A stretch of 64,000 nucleotides of DNA from Erpobdella octoculata (Eukaryota; Annelida; Clitellata; Hirudinida; Erpobdellidae). Below the pieces are notes generated by a model that ran no database searches, was not told the DNA's origin, and worked only from the letters and a program-made list of their open reading frames with translations. The stretch spans positions 1,935,119 through 1,999,118 of the forward strand of contig OZ022240.1 of NCBI GenBank assembly GCA_963978895.1. Direction: 5' to 3'. The translations under genes were made by a program, and so were the position numbers. Shown one piece after another: positions 53,356 to 64,000 of the stretch (position 1 is its first letter; each line of letters begins with the position of its first letter).

Positions 53356-53949
53356 AGACCACTACCTCACCACGGGTATCAATCACCACCCAGTTCCTCG
53401 TGCCTCATTTTGTACGTGCCTTGGCATCGTTCGAGCGAAGAAAAGAGAAAAAAAAAGAATAAAAAATACGACCGTTTGTCTCATTACGCTGTCCTTTCTT
53501 TACATGTAAAAAGGTTTACAGCTGTAACTTTTACGACTGTCAGGCAAATTTATGGTCGACCGTAATGGATGTTGCATTCTCTTGAAAGGTCAAACATATT
53601 TTCGGCAGCAAACTGACGCTGTAAACTGTAACATATTTTTAATGTAATCGTTGAAAATACATCAGCAAAATTAGATATATTTTATTACAACATTTACTCT
53701 CGTAGGCGCTTACATTTAATTACATGCGAGATGTCACGTGGTGAAAATGTTTTGAAGTTAACATCCGGTTTTTATGATAGCTTCCGTTTTCGATGGTAGT
53801 TTCCGTTTCGAAATTATTTTCAGTTTCTAATTAAACCAGATCAAAGTGAATTTATATGAGCAGAAATACTTGCAAGTACAATTTCAACACCCACGCTGAC
53901 ATCCACAGCAACAAAAATTACAACAACACAGACAACTGAAATCCAACAA

Positions 53950-54045
53950 CAATATCGTCATCGTCATCGTCATCGTCATCATCATCATCATCATCATCAT
54001 AACCACCACCTCATCATCATCATCATCATCATCACCACCAACAAC
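53950..54045. repeat. (GTCATC)n and (ATC)n tract
   Basis: A short TCATCG hexamer run precedes ATC, as at 3294-3500. Confidence 0.85.
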
Positions 54046-54069
54046 GACAAAACAAACTGCATCAGCGTT

Positions 54070-54119
54070 GCATGCATGCCTGCATAACACGCATGCATGC
54101 ATGCATGCATGCATGCATG
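54070..54119. repeat. (GCAT)n palindromic microsatellite
   Basis: ATGCATGC units, self-complementary, with a small internal break. Confidence 0.88.
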
Positions 54120-55032
54120 GCCTGCAGGAGAAAATGTCATTAATTCATCCACGTCTTCTTGCATTCTCATTCTTTCGCATGTCTCGGATCGGCATCAAAG
54201 CATTTCGGCATTTTTTCCAAGTTTCTCAACAGAAAAAAAATCCAACATTATCATTTTTCAACAATATTTGTTGGGTTTTTTTTCCATACTGTAATGGGCT
54301 TGTCAACACGTTTTTGCTATTTTTCTCAATATTTTCTGACAAAAACAGGTTTTGACTTTGACATCATTTTTTTTTCTTTTTTTTCTATTCAAAAACTTTG
54401 CAGTTTTTTTTGCATTTCCGTGTCAATTATCTTTTCAATCAAAGCTGCAAAGTTTATACTGTAATCGTATTACTGGATTACTGTAAAATTGTTCCATAGA
54501 CTCACAGAGCCCCGTCAAAACACCGCGCTCATTGTAATCCAACAAAAACTACTAATTCTTTACAAAACCTCAACAAATATTCAACATAGCTTTTGTTTTA
54601 TCTCGAAAAGTTGTGAACTTCTTTTATTTTGAAAGTCTTATTCGATTTTCCAATTGAATTTAAAACTGTCAACATAAAAAATTAGTGTCGAATTAATCAT
54701 TTTAGATTTATTTCTGACAATTCATTAATTCAACGGCATTTTTTATCTCAATTTATTTTCGCAATAAATTGATTCATGGAAGCTTTCAAAATTTATTTAT
54801 CACGATTAAATAATTTTATTCAATTTTTGCTCGTAAAAAACAGTAGTTTAGATGTTTTTATTTTACTCTTCCCGTGCATGCCGGCAGTGGTTTGTGAATA
54901 AGCACGAACATGCCAGAAAACGCAGCGCTGTTCGTTCACGATGGCGAACAGCTGCCAAGTTGACATCAAAAAATTATTTTTTTATTGAATTAATTTTTTA
55001 ATAAATAATAATAAAATTATTTTTAAAACGTT

Positions 55033-55352
55033 CCAACATCCTGGTATCCTGATATCCTGGCATCCTGATATCCCGGTATCCTGGTATCCTGGCATACTAA
55101 GCAACCTGGTATCTTGGTATCATGGCATCCTGATATCCTGGTATCCTGGTATCCTGGCATACTAAGCATCCTGGTATCTTGGTATCATGGCATCCTGATA
55201 TCCTGGTATCCTGGTATCCTGGTATCCTGGCATACTAAGCATCCTGGTATCTTGGTATCATGGCATCCTGATATCCTGGTATCCTGGCATACTAAGCATC
55301 TTGGTATCCTGCCATCCTGATATCCCGGTATCCTGGTATCCTGGCTTACTAA
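55033..55352. repeat. 10-bp minisatellite with higher-order repeat
   Basis: Units of TATCCTGG plus two variable bases. A longer unit of roughly 70-90 bp, marked by GGCATACTAAGCATCCTGG, recurs four to five times, so units differ within a block but match between blocks. Confidence 0.92.
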
Positions 55353-55949
55353 GCATCCACATCGACCAAAACGTCTTCCACCAACGGAAATGGAACACCG
55401 GAAGTATAAATCCTCGCATTACGGCCGCGTGACTTTCCAGGGAATGCCAACTTAATGCGCCACTGTTCCTTTGAATCCTTTTCCTTCTTTTCATTCTCTT
55501 CAAGAGCAATTAAGTAGAAAATCTTGGCATTTTTAAATGACTAGCAGTTCTCCTACCACGCGACAACAGCCAACCACTCTAACTTCAGCTACATTTAAAT
55601 CAACTTTTTATCAAGAATTCTTCTCAGCCTCAGCCAGCATCGCCGGTACTGTTTCTACCACAATCTTCAGTGATTCAGAAGCTGTCGGCGCTACTTCTGT
55701 CGCGACTACGACCACCAGTACTTCTACTTCTTTTACTTCTAACCAGTTTTAACAGCTTCTCGAGTACCTTTAAACAGCTACCACTGCTGCTATATTAAGT
55801 AACGTACAAGAAGCACTATTGCTCTTTTTTCCATGAATGAATGGTTACATCAAGTTCAAATGTTCTCTTTATTCTCCGCCATTTTTCTCAAACCACCTGC
55901 GGTTGCCAAGGTAACGAGCAATGGCTGTTGCGCGCGTTTGCAACTGTGT

Positions 55950-56065
55950 TACGTGTGTGTGTGTTTATGTGTGCGCGCGTGTGTTTTTGTGTGTGTGTTT
56001 GTGTGTGTTTGTGATAGTGTGTGTTTGTGTGCGTGTGTGTTTGTGCATGTGTTTGTGTGTGTTGA
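55950..56065. repeat. (GT)n/(GTTT)n tract
   Basis: Imperfect GT dinucleotides; a CA-rich region follows at 56160-56240. Confidence 0.85.
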
Positions 56066-56344
56066 ACGAACGATTGGATTTTCATACGAGACGAAGAAGA
56101 ACTACAACTGAACGGGGAAACTTGAATTTCAAACAGCAAACACGCCTACACTTGAACAACTCATGCACGCACAAAAATGCATACACACTCTCACACACAC
56201 AGACAGACATGCACCGAAACAAGCAAGCAGACACAGAAGCACAAACAAGAAGCAACATCTCCAGATTCACACTAACCCAACCGGAGTTAATAAACGAGTA
56301 GAAAGCCCACACGCAAATAACATTCATAATAAAAATATAAAAAA

Positions 56345-56410
56345 AAATTATCTTCCATAAAAATAAAAGTAAATTATCTTCCATAAAAATATAAAAAAAT
56401 TATCTTCCGT
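56345..56410. repeat. ~26-bp AT-rich tandem repeat
   Basis: Three units containing AAATTATCTTCCATAAAAAT. Confidence 0.85.
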
Positions 56411-57370
56411 GCCCACAAAAAACAAAATCACGAACATTGAATGTAAATTGGAAGGAAAATCCTAATCTATTGGCAACCTGTCTCGGAGCCAAGCTGAAAA
56501 CCCCGGGACAAAATTATGCTGGAAATAAATCGCTCCGACATAAGCTACTCTGACGACATCTACTCCACTCCTCTCTCTCTCTTCCTCTCTTTCTCTCCCT
56601 CTCTCTCTCATCCCTATTTCTCTATTTTTTCTCTTCATTTCTTTAAGATTAAAATCTTTGTCTATCGGCCTTTTATCACCAACCTCTGCTTCACACGCGC
56701 TCTTTTAACAAACGCACATGCAAACACACAACCAACCCAACACACTTGCTTACATGAACACATTTTCTCTCTATCTCACATACACACACACACAAACACA
56801 CACCAGTTTCTGATCTCATCTCCATTGTCTCAGCAACCAGCTATCCAATGTTCTCCTTCACAATACCTCTTTCCTCTCTCTCTCTCTCTCTCTTCTTCTC
56901 TCTGTCTCTATTTCTGTCTCTGTATCTCTTTTCCTCTCTGTCTCTCTGTTTCTCTCTCTCCGTCTATCCTTCTTTTTTTCTCCATCAACCCATCGCCCAT
57001 CACCGCAAATAATTCTTTTAAGTTTGAATTTTATGGCTCTGAAACGTCGCAACGTTGGCGCCAAATTAAGCTTTATCGACCGACAACGGAGCGCATCGTC
57101 TCGAGAGCGGGAGCCTACGCGACGGAGCTGCGCCAACGTTGGTACCGGCGCGTAGAAAATAGAGCGGGAAAACAACACGATACAACAAAGTATACAACAA
57201 CAACACATTACTGTTGTATGACAAGAAAGTGTATAAGAAATCACTGTACAACATGAGACAAGGAATCATACAATATACCTGACTGTACGATATAATTATG
57301 GCGTTATACCAATCACCAGAAATTTACAAAAGTCAATCAACATTAGACAAAGAAACTTACAACACATTGC

Positions 57371-57480
57371 TGTACAACATGAGATAAGGAAGCATACAAC
57401 AAATCGCTGTACAACATGAGACAGGGAAGCATACAATACATAACTGGTACAAAATGTGACAACGAAGCGTACAACAAACG
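57371..57480. repeat. 37-bp tandem repeat
   Basis: Three units of GCTGTACAACATGAGA(T/C)A and GGAAGCATACAACAAA. A further similar unit lies apart at about 57243. Confidence 0.85.
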
Positions 57481-57856
57481 ACAATAAAGACGTCAAAGCA
57501 AAAGCGACAACAGCACAGTTAAACTCAACAGAACAACACATAAAACTGCACTAAAAAAGAACTTTCTTGCAGAGCGAAGACAATTTACTTAATTGGAAAA
57601 GTAACTTTAAAAAGAAATAAAATAACCATTTTTAGACTGATTTACTGATTCGTTTAAACTTTTGTATATAAAATAATTCATTATTTTCATTTCCTCATAT
57701 AAGTTCGCATTTAATCTTAAACACTTTTTTGCATTCCTCTTCACTCTCGTGTCACTCATGCTGGATGTCTTTTCTCGAAACTTCCAATCTTCTTCAAACT
57801 CTCATTTCGGATATTTATTTGTCTATTTTTTCTAATTTTTCTTTCTCTCTCTCTTT

Positions 57857-57859
<3 letters not shown>

Positions 57860-57898
<39 letters not shown>

Positions 57899-57900
57899 CT
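57860..57900. repeat. (CT)n array
   Basis: Short CT run in a pyrimidine tract. Confidence 0.85.
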
Positions 57901-58405
57901 CGTTCCCCTTTTTATTTATATTCAAGGGTCACACAGGCCCACGGAGTACCGAGGGGACAACCACGGTCCCCATGGTTTGCAAGATGTTATCGAAACGACG
58001 ATTGTGACACTTTCCGGCACTGAAGAAATGTCACAGCATTAGTTTACTGTGACATTGAATGTACAATGTGAGGCAACGCCACTACTAATTGATGTTAAAT
58101 GGATTTAAAAATTCAAATTAATGATCACATTTTAAATTATTTACAACTTGAAAGAATATCTTTATATCTTTATGATCACGTGACGACTTATGCGACGTCT
58201 AGATACACCTGGGCAGGTAAAGATTGGGTGTGGTCTTGAATGTAGTTGATTTTTTTTTAAATTAAGTGTAATTAAATTTAGAATCAAAGACAAATACAGA
58301 ATTCGGGAGATGAGGCTGATTTGTAGATATTTTTTAACATGCTCACGGTAATTAAATGTTCAGGTGGGTCATTCAGATGTCGTGCAGGTAAACTGATTAG
58401 GCAGG

Positions 58406-58540
<135 letters not shown>

Positions 58541-58757
58541 ATCATGATGATGATTATGATATTGACGATGATGATAAAAATAGTGACGACAACGACGACG
58601 ATGACGATGATAATGATGGCGACAGGAAGGATAAGGAAAGGAAGGAAATTGTGAAATTTTATGGAAAAAACCCAAGAACATGTGCACGGAAGAAATACAC
58701 GTGCAAGCTGATGAGGATTTAGGAAATGACGGTTGCGTAGAATCTTTTCAAATTAGA

Positions 58758-58813
58758 ATCATCATCATCATCGTCGTCATCATCATCATCGTCGTCATCA
58801 TCATCATCATCAC
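58758..58813. repeat. (ATC)/(GTC) short array
   Basis: ATC units with regular GTCGTC insertions. Confidence 0.85.
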
Positions 58814-59394
58814 CACAAGCCTGCTTTGAAATCTCTTGAGCGGAAATGTGCAGTAAATTGAACTTAAAATTGCGACTGCACAAGCAGAAACAAGCCTGAT
58901 AATTGAATAATTAAATAGAAAAAATTTAAATTTAGAAATCCCTAAAAAATTTAATGATTAAATATTTCATTATTAAATTCGCGTAAAAAAAGAATTGAAA
59001 TCCACATAAAAATTGACAAACGATTTATTCCAGCATCATTTGTTTCTGTTCTTTGGGGTTTTTTTATTTAGAAAACTTTCCAAGATTTATTTTCCAGATG
59101 CCATCACCATACATTACTGAGTTTTTTTGTTTCAAAGGTTTTTAAACTCCATAGAAAATTCAGAAACTACTTCTCCAGGGGAAAATACTTTCCCACCGTC
59201 TTGATTCTCCAGGGGCAAACCCCTTCACTCCGTTTAGCTCTCCAGGGCCAAACATCCCCCCCACCGTCTAGGGACTCGTCTGCTGCCAATTGCTCTGCGC
59301 AGTTAAATTTGTTCGCTTTTCGTTCGCTCGTTTCCCGTGTTGCTCTCCTTTTACGGCTAGGACTGAGTTGTTTAATGCTCTGTCGGATGATGTG

Positions 59395-59407
59395 GGTGGT
59401 GGTGATA

Positions 59408-59455
<48 letters not shown>

Positions 59456-59486
59456 GTGGTGATGATGATGATGATGATGGTGATGG

Positions 59487-59569
<83 letters not shown>

Positions 59570-59593
59570 GTGATGATGATGGTGATGAGGATG

Positions 59594-59649
<56 letters not shown>

Positions 59650-59653
59650 CATG

Positions 59654-59685
<32 letters not shown>

Positions 59686-59765
59686 CATGATCATGATGAT
59701 GTATGACGATGACGATGACGATGACGATGACGGTGACGGTGGCGATGACGATGACGATGATGATG
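59395..59765. repeat. (GAT)n compound array
   Basis: GAT with GGT interruptions. Between 59645 and 59700 ATGATCATG palindromes recur, then an (ACGATG)n hexamer run follows. Confidence 0.95.
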
Positions 59766-60755
59766 AGGATTATAGTGGTGAACTTGTGGCGATTATAAAC
59801 TTCCACTCACAATCAACAGCATCATCATCATCTTTTCCTTCACCGTTTTTCTCAACACGTTAATTATCGAAAACGCACGTTCAGTCTGACAATCGGTTGC
59901 GTTTATTTATTTTATATAAATTTATTTTAAATTATTTTAATTCGGCTATTCTCGAGAAGTGTTTTGAAATCCTTTCGTGAAAACAAAAAGAACGAGCGAA
60001 ATAAAAAACGTTCATCACCAGCCATCCCTATTTTCTCGACGTTGCTATAAATAGCCTCAAATTTTAAATTTATAAACATCCGTCCTCTCTTCCTCGCGCG
60101 AAGAAACGTTGAATATTAATTGGCCATAATAAATGTATGAATATGCTAATTTTCTATGGTGTGATCACTTTGGCATCCATCTGTTTGTCTGTTTGTCTGT
60201 CTATTAATTCTTCTCTCTTTCTCTCTCTCTTTCTTTCTTTTTTCTTTCGCTGTCTCTAACTTTCTTTTTCTTCTTTTTCTTCTTTTTCTGTTTTTATTTT
60301 TTTTTTCAAAATTCAACTGCAGGCAGTTCTTCTCAAACGTGTGGAATTTGCAACATTATCCTATCCTCTTTTCCACTTTTCTTCCAACTCCGTCAACATC
60401 ATCATCACCATCGTCATAATCAACATCATCACCACCACTACCACCACCACCATCATCATCATCATTACCATCACTTCTCCACGGACCATTTTGAGATAAT
60501 TTTTATAAATAAAAAAACCGGACAGGAAATGAAATAAATCTCGAATATGAGCAAACTTTTTAAAATTAATTTTTCTTCCTCCGGGAAGCGAAGATCACGT
60601 GTCAAAACCGAGCAACGTTTGTAAACAAAAACAAAACGTGTTGACAAAGCGCCTGCCGATGTTTTATCGCCCTTGTTGTCTGTTTTCTGTTTTCATCACC
60701 GACAGAACGTGTGCCGAAGCGATAAATCGAACTCGATATTTAACAACCGCCTCCT

Positions 60756-60759
60756 ATCG

Positions 60760-60803
<44 letters not shown>

Positions 60804-60867
60804 TTTATCATCACCATCACCATCACCACCACCATCATCGTCATCGTCATCGTCTTCGTCGTCGTCG

Positions 60868-60911
<44 letters not shown>

Positions 60912-60966
60912 TTTATCATCACCATCACCACCACCATCATCGTCATCGTCATCGTCTTCGTCGTCG

Positions 60967-61024
<58 letters not shown>

Positions 61025-61060
61025 TATCATCATCATAATTATCAGCATCAAGATCATCAT
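60756..61060. repeat. (ATC)n array with internal ~125-bp duplication
   Basis: A block of ATC, CTTTATCATCACC, ACC, then GTCATCGTC and TTCGTCGTC occurs twice in order (about 60760-60870 and 60880-60970), followed by a third ATC run. Confidence 0.93.
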
Positions 61061-61280
61061 CATTGTCACCTTTGTATTACGGTTATTGCAGGATTAAAAT
61101 CGACTACAACTTTCACTCTTCCTCGGGCTCGGTTGAAAAAACAATTGTTAACTTTAGACTTTTTCATTTAATTTGAGAGCTACTGATAATAAATGACAGT
61201 ACATGACAATATTCTCAAGCTAGGACATGACCATTTTTTTGTCAACCACCCCCATTACGGATTCACCGCTCCCATAAACG

Positions 61281-61348
61281 GATGATGATGATGATCATGG
61301 CGATGATGATGATAGTCATGGCGATGATGATGATGATCATGGCGATGC

Positions 61349-61380
<32 letters not shown>

Positions 61381-61385
61381 GTGAT
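61281..61385. repeat. (GAT)n with ATCATGGCG motif
   Basis: The phrase GATCATGGCGATGATGATGA recurs three times before a pure GAT run. Confidence 0.88.
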
Positions 61386-61920
61386 ATGATAATACTATGT
61401 TTTGTATTTCTAATAATCAAATAGACACACTCGAAATAATTGACAGAACCTGATGACCGGAAATCGCGTTTTCCTAGCACTCCGCGTCTGCGCATGCGCG
61501 TCAGCTGTTCGAGGCGAAAGTGTCGTCTGCTGGCTTCGCTCCGTCCGTCGGTACAACTAATTCTAGTTTTTTTTCTCGGGTTTTGTTCATTTGTTTTGTA
61601 ATTAAAAATAAAACTTCTTTATGCAACAAAACAGTGTTTAAATAAATAGATTTTCAGTTTAAGCGTTATGGTTGTTTTCATGTTAAAACGCAGTTATATC
61701 GCTCAAATTAAAAACATAACAATAGTAAAGGTTTCGAAGAATTTCCTATTTTTTTGCCTTTGAGGAATTAGACGCACCCTTTTCATTTTCATCGCCGACG
61801 GACTGAATTATGCAAGGTTTGTCATCAAGTGCCGTTTTTTGGCCGTGGGCGGTAGAATGTTCTCATCTGCTGCTGTGACGTAATTTCATCATTTACGCTC
61901 TATAGTTTCATTGTGCTTTT

Positions 61921-62408
<488 letters not shown>

Positions 62409-63471
62409 TACTTCATGGAAACAGGTTCTCATGCAACAGAATACCGAGATTCCATTCGTCTTCTGATTCTCAAGAGGAGAAGAAACTTCCCTCGTTAAGT
62501 TAATTAATGATTAATTAATAACTGATCAATTAAAATATTAAAATTAATAAGCTATTTATTTAGTTATACTTTTGTTAACGATTTGTTGAATAATTAATAG
62601 ATATGTTTCGTGATAAAACGTGACTAACTAATAACTCATAATTACTCTACAAGAAATTTGTTAATTGAACTAAACGTAATGACTCAATTATGACTGCTAG
62701 TCTTTATTATTTTTTATAGTTTTAATTTGTTAAAAAGTGAAAAATATCATCTTCTTGTGTTCTAACAGAAAAACTGTTCTAGATACCAAAATGGTCTCAT
62801 CACCAACAAAAATATTATTAAACAAATAAGAAGCTTAATAAAATAAAATTATTTAAACACACTTGCCTCTTTTGCTGGTTTGATTTCACTGTGGCTTAGG
62901 AGGAATGGAATAGAGATAGATGAGGATGGTGCCGATGGTTATTCAGAATGATATAAATAGAAGGTAATTGAAACAAATAACTTTGATAAAAAGATAGATA
63001 GCGAGTGAAACAGAAAGAAAGAAAAATGAAAAAAGAGGTGTTGATTGTAGTTTCGAAGATTGAAAATGTATGTAGGCTAACTCATTCTTTAGAAGGAAAA
63101 AAATATCCAATCCAAATACCAGTTTCGACCGGTTCCTCATTTCTCAAGATTCACTTCTGACAAATTTTCTTCAATTACACAACCAGAGATTCGCATCAAC
63201 TATTCTAAATATTCCAGAAACTTCCATTCTTTGCGAAACACTAACAATTCACATTTGAAAAAATAAAATTCAAAAAATCAACTCAACTCAAACAAACAAA
63301 GCTCTCTCGAGCTTAGTAACATCGGTCTACGAACGAACGAGAAAGCGCCGACGACGACGAAACCATCCTGGAAGCTGCATTGCCAGTCTTCAGGTGAACT
63401 CTCCGAACGGAATCATCTGCCATGCACCACCCCGCTCTTCCTCCCTTCCTCCCCCCTCCCTCCCTCGTGCG

Positions 63472-63494
63472 CGAATGCATGCATGCATGCATGC
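63472..63494. repeat. (GCAT)n short array
   Basis: Same self-complementary unit as at 54070-54119. Confidence 0.85.
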
Positions 63495-63539
63495 CGAGGC
63501 CTGTGTTGTTGATGTTGCACCATATGCGCGCATTTATAG

Positions 63540-63691
<152 letters not shown>

Positions 63692-64000
63692 ATAAAATAC
63701 CCATTTTTTTAGAGACACCCTAACCCAAACCCAAAGATTTCTTAATGAACTGGTCAACATATCTTCATTAACGCACACTTACACACACACTTTTACACAC
63801 ACACACACACACCAAGAGAAAAACAACCACATAAGGGGGCATCTTCTAAACGACTTTCCTGCCATTCCAGCGGCCACGTGACGTTGAAATCCGCCACTTC
63901 CGGTACGGATGGCACACAAATGAAAATCAAAGCAACCGTTTCTAAATTCCGCACATATGGTCGCCATTGTAATGTAAATACCGGTGTTTATGAAAGCGGG

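Noticed and set aside
56858..57244. Arg-rich reverse-strand frame near 57.1 kb
   Set aside because: Two CAACGTTGG palindromes make the region look structured, but no family or splice site was recognised and the frame runs into a GA-rich tract.

Overview
This is a eukaryotic, almost certainly metazoan, nuclear scaffold. It is AT-rich, intron-bearing and very heavy in simple sequence repeats. Three gene types point to an animal with a nervous system and motile cilia: a split ETS-domain transcription factor, a multi-exon ciliary coiled-coil protein resembling CFAP45, and a short ORF with the layout of an amidated neuropeptide precursor. I cannot assign a phylum; a repeat-rich marine invertebrate would fit. 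All four credible coding loci are on the minus strand.

Layout. 1-3156: two collinear copies of the same ~1.3 kb sequence flank a 200-N assembly gap, most simply an unmerged contig overlap. 3157-9560: long microsatellites, including a perfect (ATT)n of 476 bp and a (GAT)n of ~290 bp, minisatellites and a tRNA-like SINE head. 9579-11003: a composite mobile-element region. Two Helitron-like 3' ends face outward around an inverted-repeat body that holds an 18-bp minisatellite; a tandemly duplicated ~330 bp retroelement-like tail follows. 11004-21286: no convincing gene. 21287-21721: candidate neuropeptide precursor with a TATA-like box upstream. 23040-31065: ETS gene in four recognised exons whose phases all agree, with a poly(A) signal. 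31080-40500: no recognised gene. 40512-45677: CFAP45-like gene in eight recognised exons, all phase-consistent; its introns hold minisatellites, a degraded Helitron-like end and one copy of a dispersed repeat whose inverted partner is at 35.3 kb. 47475-49445: a long ORF for a single-pass membrane protein with one fibronectin type III domain and a long acidic and Gln-rich tail, missing a credible N-terminus. 49446-64000: no convincing gene, but the densest (GAT)n/(ATC)n arrays, (GA)n, (TA)n and a 10-bp minisatellite with higher-order structure.

The genes do not form a pathway; they are independent loci. Most long open frames in the window come from microsatellites whose period is a multiple of three, or whose unit has no stop in several frames, and are not genes. 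All family assignments are from reading the translated sequence by eye; no database search was run.
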